The notes under the pieces: model-generated | What the model was told of the DNA's origin: nothing | Database searches by the model: none | The model's input: the letters and a program-made list of their open reading frames with translations, nothing else | Made by a program: the position numbers and the translations under genes | Source of the DNA: UBA6107 sp964459385 | GTDB lineage: Bacteria > Chloroflexota > Anaerolineae > Anaerolineales > Anaerolineaceae | Assembly (NCBI GenBank): GCA_964459385.1 | Contig: CAYWLG010000011.1 | Span: forward strand, 1 to 64,000 | Length of the DNA: 64,000 bases | Reading direction: 5' to 3' | In this document: positions 47,705 to 56,362 of the stretch, piece by piece | Position numbering within the stretch: position 1 is the stretch's first letter | Layout of the letters: each line of letters starts with the position of its first letter

Positions 47705-49405
47705 ATGGTTTCAAAGTTTGCAGAATTGGGGTTATACCCTCAATTTGTCAAAGCTGTGGAGAATATGGGGTTCGAAGAGCCTACCCCCATCCAACAGCAG
47801 GCAATCCCGGCCATGTTGATGGGACGGGATTTAATCGGGCAGGCTCAAACGGGTACGGGGAAAACAGCAGCTTTCATGCTGCCCCTATTACAGAATTTGG
47901 ATCCGAACGGAACGGCTGTGCAGGCATTGATCCTGGCACCCACGCGCGAACTGGCAAAACAGGTCGCAGATGCCGGTGAGGCCTTCTCGCAAGAATCAAA
48001 AGTAAAGATACTGCCGGTTTACGGCGGTCAATCTTATACGATCCAAAAGAGCGCCTTAAAACGAGGCGTGGACGTGGTCGTGGGCACACCCGGTCGTTTG
48101 CTCGACCTCATACACCAAGATGTTTTGGATCTGAGCCAGGTGCACACCCTGATCCTGGATGAAGCCGATGAAATGCTTGAAATGGGTTTCATCGAAGATG
48201 TTGAAACGATCTTGAAAGAACTGGCCGATGACAGGCAAATTGCTTTGTTCAGTGCCACCATGCCGCTGGCGATTCGAAAATTAGCAGATCACTATCTCAA
48301 AGAGCCGGAATCTATTGCCATTAATTCTGAACGATTAACTGTTGCCGAAACCGAGCAGCGTTTTTATCGTGTTCGCAATGAGAACAAATTTGCGGCTCTT
48401 TTACGGCTTCTGGCTGTTGAAGACATCAGCAGTGCTCTTGTCTTTACCCGTACCAAAGCACGCACTCAGGAACTGGCAGACGATCTGGCCCGCAATGGTT
48501 TTTCGGCCATTGCATTGCACGGAGACCTTAACCAGAACATGCGCGATCAGGTCATGCTGCGCTTCCGAAATCACGGTGTAAAACTGCTGATCGCAACCGA
48601 TGTCGCCGCGCGCGGCCTGGATGTGGAGGATGTGAGCCACGTCATTAACTATGACTTCCCTCAGGATGCAGAAGATTACGTGCACCGCATTGGTCGAACA
48701 GGCCGTGCGGGGAAGACCGGTATTGCCATCACCCTGTTGACACCCAGCGAACGTGGACGTCAGAAGGAAGTGATCGCCTATACCAACCAGCCGGTAAAAG
48801 ACTGCACACTGCCTACATTTGAAGAGGTGGAAGCCGCCCGTGAAGATAGACTGGTGCAAAAACTTTCTGAGCAGCTCATGGTGGGTGTCACACCCTCAGA
48901 GCGTATGTTGATCGAACATATGGGCGAGCTGGGTTTAAACACCATTGAGGTCGCCGTGGCTGCGATCCGGTTGATGCGCGCCGGCGAAACCAAAATGAAA
49001 GCGGTCGATCTCAACGAGCCCGTTCGGGAACCCAAACATGAACGTCTTGCCAAGCGACATGAAAGCAGCCTTTCAACCGGGCGCGAAAAATGGAACGAGA
49101 AACGCCGCGATGGTGGCCGCAAAGGGGCGCACAAATCCTTCAACCGCGATTCTGCGCCGATCGAAGGTGGCATGGTGAGATTGTGGATGAACTTGGGCAA
49201 CCAAAATGGCATTCGTCCCGGTGACGTGGTGGGTGCCATTGCCAGCGAAGTGGGAATTCCCGGCAAAGCGATTGGCGAGATCACCATCTTGAGCGACCAT
49301 ACCCTGGTGGATGTCTCTGAGGTGCACGTGAAAAAGGTGCTCTCTGCCAGCACAGGCAAGTATCATCTGCGCGGCAAGCCCGTCACACTGCGATTGGCGG
49401 AATAA
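47705..49405 (+). CDS. DEAD-box RNA helicase (DeaD/CshA-like) with DbpA-type RNA-binding domain
   Basis: A 566-residue RNA helicase for ribosome assembly, mRNA decay or cold growth. Core motifs in order: Q motif (PTPIQQQAI), AQTGTGKT (47-54), PTRELA, DEAD (152-155), SAT, and HRIGRTGRAG. A basic linker (about 440-485, EKWNEKRRDGGRKG) precedes a C-terminal DbpA-type RRM-like domain (about 490-566). The leader carries a terminator-like hairpin, reminiscent of cold-shock regulated helicase leaders. Ends in a bidirectional terminator. Confidence 0.96.
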   Translation: MVSKFAELGLYPQFVKAVENMGFEEPTPIQQQAIPAMLMGRDLIGQAQTGTGKTAAFMLPLLQNLDPNGTAVQALILAPTRELAKQVADAGEAFSQESKVKILPVYGGQSYTIQKSALKRGVDVVVGTPGRLLDLIHQDVLDLSQVHTLILDEADEMLEMGFIEDVETILKELADDRQIALFSATMPLAIRKLADHYLKEPESIAINSERLTVAETEQRFYRVRNENKFAALLRLLAVEDISSALVFTRTKARTQELADDLARNGFSAIALHGDLNQNMRDQVMLRFRNHGVKLLIATDVAARGLDVEDVSHVINYDFPQDAEDYVHRIGRTGRAGKTGIAITLLTPSERGRQKEVIAYTNQPVKDCTLPTFEEVEAAREDRLVQKLSEQLMVGVTPSERMLIEHMGELGLNTIEVAVAAIRLMRAGETKMKAVDLNEPVREPKHERLAKRHESSLSTGREKWNEKRRDGGRKGAHKSFNRDSAPIEGGMVRLWMNLGNQNGIRPGDVVGAIASEVGIPGKAIGEITILSDHTLVDVSEVHVKKVLSASTGKYHLRGKPVTLRLAE

Positions 49406-49418
49406 GTTTTTTGGTAGC

Positions 49419-49448
49419 AAAATCCCCTGACTAAATCAGGGGATTTTT
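49419..49448. terminator. Bidirectional terminator after the DEAD-box gene
   Basis: AAAATCCCCTGA/TCAGGGGATTTT (49419-49430, 49436-49447), with poly-T downstream, between converging genes. Confidence 0.92.
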
Positions 49449-49453
49449 TTTGA

Positions 49454-50305
49454 TCATTTGGAGAGAATGAAAGCGCCGATCATGCCCGGCCCGGCATGGA
49501 CGGAGAGCCCAGGCGTGAATTCCACATAGAGAACATCCTCAGGAAGGTCGAGCTTTTCACGCAGGCGTGCTTCAAGAATTTTGAGCTCTTCCAAATTATT
49601 GATGTGGTAGAAACCAATACGCTCAATGGTCTTCCCTTCAGAGGCTTTGACCAACAGGTTGACCAGGCGTTCCATGGCAGCAGAGCGGGTGCGCACCTTT
49701 TCGATCATTTGCAAGATGCCGTCTTTCATGCTAAGGATGGGGCGGATATCCAAGACACTGGCCATTGTCGCGACGAATTTTCCTACACGGCCGCCCATGG
49801 CCAGATATTTTAATGTAGAGAACGAGGCATACGTATAAAGGCGTGGAATGAGGCTTTCAGCGGCCTTGACGGCCTCTTCATGGCTGGCCCCGCCTGCTAC
49901 GGCTTCTGCAGCGGCGAGAGCGATCATCCCCTGTCCGATGGTCATAAAGCAGGAGTCGATCACCGAGATCTTGCGATCAGGGAATTCGCGCGCGGCCAGG
50001 AGGGCCGATTCATAGGTGCTGCTCACTTTGGAGCTGACACATACGCAAATGATGGATTCAGCCCCGGCGGCAAAGGCTTCTGAAAAAGCCACGTTGAAAG
50101 AAGCCGGTGAGGGGGCGGCAGTGGTGGGCAGTTTGCCCGAAGCATCGATCTTTTCGAAGAGCAGTTTATCGTCAATGTCAACGTTCGTGGTATAGGAGTC
50201 ACTGCCAAATTGAATAGTGATGGGTACCAGACGAATCGCGTATTTTTCTGACAGGGCAGGCGAAAGACTTGAATCACTATCGGTGATGATTTTAATTTTT
50301 GCCAT
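49454..50305 (-). CDS. DegV-family fatty-acid-binding protein
   Basis: A 283-residue DegV/FakB-like protein. It starts KIKIITDSDSSLSPAL, the usual family opening, and contains TTAAPSPASF, VSSKVSSTYESA and GRVGKFVA, which shape the lipid pocket. FakB proteins carry fatty acids to the kinase FakA; no fakA is next to it. There is no membrane segment. Transcribed on the same strand as the toxin-antitoxin pair, with a 20-base gap from the toxin gene, so it may receive that transcript. Confidence 0.92.
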   Translation of the reverse strand: MAKIKIITDSDSSLSPALSEKYAIRLVPITIQFGSDSYTTNVDIDDKLLFEKIDASGKLPTTAAPSPASFNVAFSEAFAAGAESIICVCVSSKVSSTYESALLAAREFPDRKISVIDSCFMTIGQGMIALAAAEAVAGGASHEEAVKAAESLIPRLYTYASFSTLKYLAMGGRVGKFVATMASVLDIRPILSMKDGILQMIEKVRTRSAAMERLVNLLVKASEGKTIERIGFYHINNLEELKILEARLREKLDLPEDVLYVEFTPGLSVHAGPGMIGAFILSK

Positions 50306-50325
50306 AATAACCTCGAAAAAGATTG

Positions 50326-50760
50326 TCAGGGATTTTTTTGCAGATATGGGTTGAAGAGTCGGGCCCCGCTGGCGGTGAACTCTTGGATTCTGCTGGTCAC
50401 AAAAGTGTGTTCATTGGCGATGGCAATGGCTAAGTTAAGGGCATCCACGGTAGAGTAGGCCAGGTTGAGCGCCTGAAAACGTGCCGTGATCTCGCCCAGT
50501 TTTAAGGTGACATTCACATCGATTTCGCTGATGCGGCCGGCAAAACGTACCAACAGATCGTTGACCACCCACTCATCCAATTCTTTGCGCAGTTTGGACG
50601 ACTGCACCTGGTCGATGGTGTTTTTGATCTCGGCCAGGGTGACCACGGAGAGATACATCATCTCTTCAGGCTGCGAGTCTACCCAACCCACCAGGGTGGC
50701 ATCCGGGGAGGCAGAGACCAGGTCGGAGATGATCTGGGTGTCAAGCAGGTAGGTTGTCAT
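50326..50760 (-). CDS. PIN-domain toxin (VapC-like)
   Basis: A 144-residue putative ribonuclease toxin. The PIN acidic residues are Asp7 in YLLDTQIISDL, Glu44 in TLAEIKNTI and Asp106 in STVDALNLAIA. The fourth position, usually in TRNxxDF, reads TSRIQEF, so Glu127 substitutes for Asp and the Asn is lost. VapC toxins cut tRNA or rRNA when their antitoxin is degraded. It overlaps the antitoxin gene by ATGA. I see no reason to think it is broken. Confidence 0.9.
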   Translation of the reverse strand: MTTYLLDTQIISDLVSASPDATLVGWVDSQPEEMMYLSVVTLAEIKNTIDQVQSSKLRKELDEWVVNDLLVRFAGRISEIDVNVTLKLGEITARFQALNLAYSTVDALNLAIAIANEHTFVTSRIQEFTASGARLFNPYLQKNP

Positions 50761-51005
50761 GAGCGGCCCGATTTACGAGTGCGGATGGAGTTTTCGCTGA
50801 GATTCAACCCCTGCAAGGGCGAGTGCTGGAAGAACTCAGAGAGATTGGAACGCGATTTCTGTAATTTTTGATAATCGGAATACGAAAGCACCACAGCTAC
50901 TTCTTCGCCGCGACGGGTAATGATCTGCGCCCCTAATTTGAGGGCTCGATTCACCACCTCACTGAGCTTATTCTTGGCATCTTGAAACTGCCAGTGTTCG
51001 AACAT
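50757..51005 (-). CDS. Phd/YefM-type antitoxin
   Basis: An 82-residue antitoxin. WQFQDAKNKLSEVVNRAL and ITRRGEEVAVVLSYSDYQKL are the Phd/YefM DNA-binding fold. The C-terminal tail (about 55-82) is the toxin-binding arm. Phd/YefM with PIN is a mixed but common pairing. An AGGAGT site precedes the ATG. The promoter has a repeat operator that probably gives autoregulation. Confidence 0.9.
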   Translation of the reverse strand: MFEHWQFQDAKNKLSEVVNRALKLGAQIITRRGEEVAVVLSYSDYQKLQKSRSNLSEFFQHSPLQGLNLSENSIRTRKSGRS

Positions 51006-51015
51006 GTTTTACTCC

Positions 51016-51042
51016 TGTCTAGACTGTCTAGATTGGAGTATA
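51016..51042 (-). promoter_or_regulatory. Antitoxin promoter with repeated operator
   Basis: TATACT on the minus strand (51037-51042) lies next to two copies of TGTCTAGA (51016-51023, 51025-51032) spaced by 9 bases, the first forming palindrome GTCTAGAC. The operator covers the start of transcription, as expected for antitoxin autoregulation. Confidence 0.65.
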
Positions 51043-51118
51043 GCGATAAAAGGGAGATAAGTCAATCGTACTTAAGTCATACTTTTGAAAAAAGTAAAGC
51101 TGCAGAAAATGGTTCGTT

Positions 51119-51838
51119 TTATGAATCGGCAGAATTTAACCTAACTCTGATCTCTTCGTAGTGCTCCCAGTTGTGTTCGAGTAGCCGGCGTAGGGTGCGG
51201 TATGCAGTCCAGGTGGTCTGGCCGTGGATTACCTGGCGGGTAATTTCATCGTTGCTGAAAGCCAGCAGCCTTTCAGAGAGGAGTTGCCAGTAATCGATGA
51301 GAGCAGCAAAGAGGAGGGGGTTCCCGCTGTTGATCTCTTTGAATGTTTTTTGAATCGCCTTCTCTGGGCCGATTTGTTGCCTCAGATAATCATATTCAGC
51401 CCCGGCGCTGTGCTCGAGAACGTGAAAGATCGAGCGGTGACCATTGGCTGGTTCTTCATACAATTGCTCTGGCGAGAGTGGTTGGACCAGCGCGAGCAGA
51501 CGATCGTGCAGGGCACTCAAACGGGCAACATAGCGATTAAAATCGGGGCGGGAAAGGGGTTGAAAATCCGGCGCAAACCCACAGGCCGGGTTGCCCTCGC
51601 CAATCCAGGAAGTGCCGATGACATGTGCTTCTATCCGTGTGGTGAAAGGTGCGGAGGCTGTATAGGGTTCCCCGCTGCTTTGCAGGAATTTCAGGTAGGA
51701 TTGGATTCCGCCCGCTGTGTTGGCGAGCGCCTCGTCTGTGGTGGCGCCGCGGATGACACAGCCTAGCAAGTCCAGCACATGTATCATCGTCTTTTTGTGT
51801 TGGGGCCCTGATTCAAGATAAAGCGCGTATTCGGTCAT
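51119..51838 (-). CDS. HicB-like domain fused to DinB/YfiT-like domain
   Basis: A 239-residue protein. Residues 1 to about 58 look like a HicB-type ferredoxin-like fold (YALYLESG, IHVLDLLGCVIRGATTDEALANT), more often an antitoxin part. Residues about 95-235 form a DinB/YfiT helical bundle with a three-His metal site: His143, and His222 and His226 (HNWEH). DinB-type bundles include thiol-dependent transferases and hydrolases. The combination suggests an enzyme using the HicB-like fold as an adaptor; function unknown. It is not an antitoxin in any obvious way, because no HicA is adjacent. Confidence 0.82.
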   Translation of the reverse strand: MTEYALYLESGPQHKKTMIHVLDLLGCVIRGATTDEALANTAGGIQSYLKFLQSSGEPYTASAPFTTRIEAHVIGTSWIGEGNPACGFAPDFQPLSRPDFNRYVARLSALHDRLLALVQPLSPEQLYEEPANGHRSIFHVLEHSAGAEYDYLRQQIGPEKAIQKTFKEINSGNPLLFAALIDYWQLLSERLLAFSNDEITRQVIHGQTTWTAYRTLRRLLEHNWEHYEEIRVRLNSADS

Positions 51839-51881
51839 GTTCTCTCCAAAATAATTAGATAATAACAGTCTGAATTATTGT

Positions 51882-51887
51882 ATAATG
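51882..51887 (+). promoter_or_regulatory. -10 box of the first VOC gene
   Basis: TATAAT, 36 bases upstream of the ATG at 51923. No clear -35. Confidence 0.45.
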
Positions 51888-51922
51888 ATTTCAAACACTT
51901 TTCAACCAATAAGAGGCGAATG

Positions 51923-52309
51923 ATGAAACCCCTGTTTACCAAAGTGGATATCGTATCTTATCCTGTCAGCGATTGGCAGCGGGCCAAGAAATTCTATGGC
52001 GAGACCCTGGGCCTGCCTGTGGCCGAGTTTTACGGCGATGAGGTGGGTTGGATGGAATTCGGGCCAAAAGAGGGCACTCATCTGTCCATCAGCTTGTGGT
52101 CTGGAGATGAACCGATGCCGGCTCGAACGGGTGGCGGGGCGATCGTGGTCTTTATGGTCGAAGATGCCGACGAAACGGCAAAGGAATTGCGTGCGCGGGG
52201 TGTAAAGTGCAATCCCCCTGAAACGATTCCCGGCATGGTGAGGTATGCCAGTTTCTTCGACCCTGACGGCAACGAACTGCAAATCGCCAGTTCAGCCCCT
52301 GAAGCTTGA
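51923..52309 (+). CDS. VOC-family (glyoxalase-like) protein
   Basis: A 128-residue cytoplasmic vicinal-oxygen-chelate fold protein with two beta-alpha-beta-beta-beta units: YPVSDWQRAKKFYGETLGLPVAEFY and VFMVEDADETAKELRARGVKC...FFDPDGNELQI. The terminal Glu is a usual metal ligand; first-half ligands are not certain. Family members include glyoxalases and resistance proteins, so no reaction is assigned. Two adjacent ATGs (51920, 51923) are possible; the second has better spacing from AGAGG. A second VOC gene follows. Confidence 0.88.
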   Translation: MKPLFTKVDIVSYPVSDWQRAKKFYGETLGLPVAEFYGDEVGWMEFGPKEGTHLSISLWSGDEPMPARTGGGAIVVFMVEDADETAKELRARGVKCNPPETIPGMVRYASFFDPDGNELQIASSAPEA

Positions 52310-52366
52310 GCGGCGAGAAACTCAAATATATTCATGGCCCGTTAATAAATGAAGTGAGGAAATAAA

Positions 52367-52750
52367 ATGGCAAGAGTGTTAGGTGTTGGCGGTCTATTCT
52401 TTAAATCGCCTGACCCGGCCAGGCTGCAAGCCTGGTATGCGCAGTGGCTGGGGGTTGAAGCGCAGAATGAGCAGGGCATGTCTTTCGCGATATTCGCACC
52501 TGCGCAAATGCCTGAAAGCGGCTACACGGTCTGGAGTGCATTTGATTCCAAAACGGACTATTTTGCTCCCTCAGGCAAGGAATTTATGTTCAACCTGGTG
52601 GTTGATGACCTGGAAGGTGCTCTTGGGCAGGTGGAGGCCGGAGGCGCTAAAAGAATCGGTGATATAGAGAAAAGTGAGTATGGCGATTTTGGCTGGTTCA
52701 TTGACCCGGATGGCAATAAAGTTGAACTTTGGCAGCCACCTAAATCGTGA
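52367..52750 (+). CDS. VOC-family (glyoxalase-like) protein
   Basis: A 127-residue VOC protein: VGGLFFKSPDPARLQAWYAQWLGVEAQ, then VDDLEGALGQVEAGGAKRI and GWFIDPDGNKVELWQPP. It resembles 'lactoylglutathione lyase-like' small proteins, which often have no known substrate. Found 57 bases after another VOC gene with a GAGGAAAT site, so probably co-transcribed. The two are not close copies. Followed by a clear terminator. Confidence 0.88.
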   Translation: MARVLGVGGLFFKSPDPARLQAWYAQWLGVEAQNEQGMSFAIFAPAQMPESGYTVWSAFDSKTDYFAPSGKEFMFNLVVDDLEGALGQVEAGGAKRIGDIEKSEYGDFGWFIDPDGNKVELWQPPKS

Positions 52751-52806
52751 GAAACTGAACCCAGCACTGTTTCTTTTGTTGATTGAGAAAAAATTATTCT
52801 GTCATA

Positions 52807-52834
52807 AAAAGGTCTCTGTAACCAGAGACCTTTT
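52807..52834 (+). terminator. Terminator after the VOC genes
   Basis: AAAAGGTCTCTG/CAGAGACCTTTT (52807-52818, 52823-52834) with loop TAAC. Confidence 0.9.
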
Positions 52835-52882
52835 AGGTTCAAAAAACAGGGTTCTTTCCCCTTTTTATGAGGTTAAAGCCTA

Positions 52883-52888
52883 TATAAT
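52883..52888 (+). promoter_or_regulatory. -10 box of the membrane LuxR gene
   Basis: TATAAT 30 bases before the ATG at 52918; -35 weak. Confidence 0.4.
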
Positions 52889-52917
52889 AACCCTATACTA
52901 ACGATCAGGCAGGAAGA

Positions 52918-53712
52918 ATGAAGAAAAACGCATTTGCCATCAAAATTACGGGCATCCTCATGGCCGCCCTGGGAGGTGGGCTGTTGTTGTTGGCCGTATT
53001 TACCGGCGGCAAATTCAACGTGGCTTTACCCCTGATCTTTTTTATGCTGGCCGGGGTATTCTTTATCGGTGGTTTTTCTTTTTCTCCCCAATGGCGTTTT
53101 GGTTCTTTACTGATGGTACCGGCAGCCCTCTTTTGTGCCTTTGGATTGATTTTCTTACTTAACATCCTTACCGGTGATTGGACCGCCTGGGCCTATGCCT
53201 GGCTCCTGTTGTTGGCAGCAGTCGGCGTTGGGCTGCTGGTTTCTGGGAAAATGAAACCTCAACACAGGGTGGTTGATCTGGTGGGTTGGTGTCTCGCATT
53301 GGGCGGGTTGACCTTTTTTGGCATTTTTGGTGTGATCACCGGTGGCCTGGTCATTCAGATCATTGCTCCGCTTCTGCTGGTTGCGGCGGGCCTTTCACTG
53401 CGCTGGCTGCGCATTGAAAGTGTATTTAAAGACCCGACCGCTTACAGCGATAATGAGAATATCACGCCTGTTACAGAAACTGGAAATGCTGAGCACGATG
53501 GAACAATAGAGCCTTTAATCGAACCCTTGAGCAGCCGGGAGCTTGAAGTGTTGGGGCTGATCGAGCAGGGGCTCACCAATCAACAGATCGCAGAAGCGCT
53601 CTCGGTAGCCCCCAGCACGGTGAAAACTCATATCAATAACTTGTATGCCAAGCTGGGTGTACAAACACGGGTGCAGGCCATCAACCGCGCCAAGATACTC
53701 CATTTGTTTTAA
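52918..53712 (+). CDS. Membrane-embedded LuxR-type transcription regulator
   Basis: A 264-residue protein with about six membrane helices (residues about 8-170) followed by a Pro/Glu-rich linker and a C-terminal LuxR helix-turn-helix (about 200-262: LSSRELEVLGLIEQGLTNQQIAEALSVAPSTVKTHINNLYAKLG). There is no kinase or receiver domain, so the membrane part probably senses directly and acts on DNA while membrane-bound, or is released by proteolysis. The target is unknown. The following 110 bases contain a C-rich tract but no clear hairpin terminator. Confidence 0.9.
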   Translation: MKKNAFAIKITGILMAALGGGLLLLAVFTGGKFNVALPLIFFMLAGVFFIGGFSFSPQWRFGSLLMVPAALFCAFGLIFLLNILTGDWTAWAYAWLLLLAAVGVGLLVSGKMKPQHRVVDLVGWCLALGGLTFFGIFGVITGGLVIQIIAPLLLVAAGLSLRWLRIESVFKDPTAYSDNENITPVTETGNAEHDGTIEPLIEPLSSRELEVLGLIEQGLTNQQIAEALSVAPSTVKTHINNLYAKLGVQTRVQAINRAKILHLF

Positions 53713-53834
53713 ATTTCACTTCGACTAAAAATCCACCCCCCTCTCCACCCCCCTTTTCCACCTTTTGGCCGATGAAGCCAAAGTTGAGAAAGGGTAAATA
53801 TGTGCTGCATTAAATTATTTTTGTGAGGGAAGAC

Positions 53835-54722
53835 ATGGAAGCAACATTATCTGGAAAAACGTATGTGATCAGCGGCTTTACTTCTGGCATAGGCCTGGCC
53901 ACTGCCGAACGTTTGGCTGCCGCGGGCGCCGACCTGATCGGGATTGGTCGTTCGGAAGAGCGCTGCAAGGCGGCTGGAATGCGCCTGCAGCACATTAATA
54001 ACGCCATTCAAGTGAAGTGGGTGCTGGCCGATTTGAGCAGTCAGTCTGATGTGCGCCGGGCTGCTGCTGAGGCAGGCAACATTCTTAAGGAGCAGCACAA
54101 AAACGGACTGGATGGGCTGGTGAACGTAGCCGGTGTTTTTGAATACTGGATGCGCCTGAGCCCGGATGGCATCGAGACACAATGGGCGGTGAATCATCTG
54201 GCCGCTTTTTTGCTCACGCACGAGCTGATGCCCTGGTTGAAAGCAGCGGAAGAAGCAAAGGTGGTGACGGTTAGCTCAGATTCACACTATTTCGGCCACA
54301 TCCAGTGGCCTGACCCGCAGCGCATTCGTCATTACAATGGGCTGGCCGCTTACGGTGATACCAAACTGGCCAATGTGCTTTTCAGCGCCGAGTTCAACCG
54401 GCGGGAAGGGGAATGGTCAAGCCTGCGCGCTTTTGCGGTGGATCCTGGCCTGGTGAAAACCGAGATCGGCTTCAAGAACACTCCTGCGCTGGCGCGATGG
54501 GTGTGGAATTTGCGCCGTGCGGGTGGCACCTCCGCTGCGGTACCGGCGCAGTGCATCTATCACTTATTGGTGACTCCCCGACAACTGCTCTCGAAGGAAG
54601 TTTACTGGAAGGATAGCCGTCCAAAACAGGAAAGCAAACGGGCAAAAAGCCTGGAAGAGGCGCTGCGTTTATGGAATTACTCTGAAAAACTATGTGGAAT
54701 TGAAAGTGAAGGAATGCAATGA
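53835..54722 (+). CDS. Short-chain dehydrogenase/reductase, retinol-dehydrogenase-like
   Basis: A 295-residue NAD(P)-dependent oxidoreductase. The cofactor motif is GFTSGIGLA (near 13-21), NVAG follows (near 94), and the active site is VSSDSHYFG with YGDTK (Tyr-x3-Lys). The C-terminal tail resembles eukaryote-like retinol/WW-domain oxidoreductases. Substrate unknown. The ATG at 53835 has GAGGGA upstream. It overlaps the next SDR by ATGA, suggesting the two act on a common pathway. Confidence 0.9.
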   Translation: MEATLSGKTYVISGFTSGIGLATAERLAAAGADLIGIGRSEERCKAAGMRLQHINNAIQVKWVLADLSSQSDVRRAAAEAGNILKEQHKNGLDGLVNVAGVFEYWMRLSPDGIETQWAVNHLAAFLLTHELMPWLKAAEEAKVVTVSSDSHYFGHIQWPDPQRIRHYNGLAAYGDTKLANVLFSAEFNRREGEWSSLRAFAVDPGLVKTEIGFKNTPALARWVWNLRRAGGTSAAVPAQCIYHLLVTPRQLLSKEVYWKDSRPKQESKRAKSLEEALRLWNYSEKLCGIESEGMQ

Positions 54723-55546
54723 ACACGGATATGAACAATACAAAGTGGGTACTGATCTCAGGGGCGAGCGGAGATTTGGGCAAAGCATTTGCCATCGAGT
54801 GTGCCAGACGCGGTTGGAACTTGTTCCTTACCGATCTGCATGGTGAAGCATTAAGTCGGATTGGAGAAGGGATGCGCCACAGTTATGGCGTCGAGGTGAT
54901 CACTCATGCCTGCGATCTGACCAACTCGGTTGAGAGAGCAGAATTGCTGGCCAGCGCGAGCCGTCAGGAACAGGGCTTCGACATGCTCATCAATGTGGCC
55001 GGGGTAGATTTTGAAGGCCGCTTCTCTGAACAAAAGGTGGGGCAGATCGAAACCATGGTGCGCCTGAACGTGGAATCAACGCTGGCGATCACGCACGGCA
55101 TGCTGCCTTTACGGGCTGTCGGGCGGCGTTTGAACATCATCAATGTGGTCAGCCTGGCCGCGTTTTACCCGATGCCGATCAAGGCGACCTATGCGGCCTC
55201 CAAGCGTTTTTTGCTCGATTTTTCACTGGCATTGGGCGAAGAGTTGCGCGACCAGAATGTGCAGATCACGGCACTGTGCCCGGCCGGGATGCCGACGCGC
55301 CAGGAATGCGTGGATGCCATCGAGGCACAGGGGTGGATGGGCCAACTCACCACGGTGGACGTGGGCCGAGTCGCAGCCTTGACGGTGGAACAGGCACTCA
55401 AAGGACGGTCTGTGGTCATCCCGGGACGGATCAATCAGTTTATGCAGTTTGCCGGCAGCCTGGTGCCGCGAAGGGTGCTGGTGCGGCTGCTTTACCAGCG
55501 CTGGGGATCCGTGCGCAGCCTGCGCCAGGCAGAAGGCACACTCTAG
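54719..55546 (+). CDS. Short-chain dehydrogenase/reductase
   Basis: A 275-residue classical SDR. Cofactor motif SGASGDLGKAFA (14-25), NVAGVDFEG, catalytic Ser in NVVSLAAF and YAASKRF (Tyr-x3-Lys). ALCPAGMPT follows. Length and order match cytosolic fatty-acid/steroid-type SDRs; the substrate cannot be named. Translationally coupled to the preceding SDR by an ATGA overlap. Followed by the LysE gene after 88 bases. Confidence 0.9.
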   Translation: MNTDMNNTKWVLISGASGDLGKAFAIECARRGWNLFLTDLHGEALSRIGEGMRHSYGVEVITHACDLTNSVERAELLASASRQEQGFDMLINVAGVDFEGRFSEQKVGQIETMVRLNVESTLAITHGMLPLRAVGRRLNIINVVSLAAFYPMPIKATYAASKRFLLDFSLALGEELRDQNVQITALCPAGMPTRQECVDAIEAQGWMGQLTTVDVGRVAALTVEQALKGRSVVIPGRINQFMQFAGSLVPRRVLVRLLYQRWGSVRSLRQAEGTL

Positions 55547-55634
55547 GGAAAGAAAATTGCCCTTGCATTCAATTTGCCTTTTGCATGAATTAAGCGATAA
55601 TGAACCATTCTTTAGTTACAGAAAGCGCTAAAAA

Positions 55635-56249
55635 ATGGCTGAGACATGGTGGAAGGGATTGATCTTGGGGTTTTCGATTGCCGCGCCGTTGGGCCCGATC
55701 GGACTCCTGTGCATCAAGCGGACGCTGGAAGGCGGACGATGGCACGGGCTGTTGAGTGGGCTGGGCGCGGCGAGCGCGGACGCGTTCTATGGCAGCCTGG
55801 CCGCCTTTGGGCTGGCTGCCTTGCTGCAGCATTACACCTGGATTCAAACCTGGACGCAGATCTTAGGCGGTTTGTTCATTGTTTATCTGGGCTTGCGTTT
55901 TGCACTGGCCAAGGAAACGGCGAAAGAAGCGAATGAAGGAAAATCGCCCAGCAGCCTTGGCAAAGTTTGGGTAACAACCTTTTTGCTCACCCTTTCAAAC
56001 CCTGTGACGATCTTCGCTTTTTTGGGCATGTTCGCCGGGGCAGGTGTGCAAAGTACGAGCGGCGCCATCTGGCTGGTACTGGGCATCTTTTCTGGCTCAA
56101 TGTTATGGTGGCTGGTATTGGCACAAATTACCCATTGGTTGGGTAAGCGCATGAGCCCAAAAGTGCTGTTATGGGTCAACCGGGTAGCCGGTCTGGCACT
56201 GATCGGCTTTGGAATCTGGTCGCTTGTCAGTGCTGTGATCGCCATGTAA
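55635..56249 (+). CDS. LysE/RhtB-family exporter
   Basis: A 204-residue membrane protein with about six helices. LGFSIAAPLGPIGLLCIKRTLEGGR near the N terminus is the family motif, and LTLSNPVTIFAFLGMFAG is the second conserved segment. The family exports amino acids or related solutes. The exported compound cannot be told. Followed by a terminator. Confidence 0.9.
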   Translation: MAETWWKGLILGFSIAAPLGPIGLLCIKRTLEGGRWHGLLSGLGAASADAFYGSLAAFGLAALLQHYTWIQTWTQILGGLFIVYLGLRFALAKETAKEANEGKSPSSLGKVWVTTFLLTLSNPVTIFAFLGMFAGAGVQSTSGAIWLVLGIFSGSMLWWLVLAQITHWLGKRMSPKVLLWVNRVAGLALIGFGIWSLVSAVIAM

Positions 56250-56362
56250 AACATCAAGACTGCACAATATCGGAATTATGGTGACTATTTTCTATCAGAA
56301 TGATTGATGAAACTGAATCAGCTACTTCCCCAACTGGATGCTCGATGAAATAAAATTAGCAA

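Noticed and set aside
51119..51838. HicA-HicB toxin-antitoxin system
   Set aside because: No HicA-like gene is next to the HicB-like domain, and most of the protein is DinB-like.
53713..53834. C-rich tract as a terminator or G-quadruplex
   Set aside because: Runs of C on the plus strand give G runs on the minus, but there is no matching hairpin with T-run and no clear four-run spacing.
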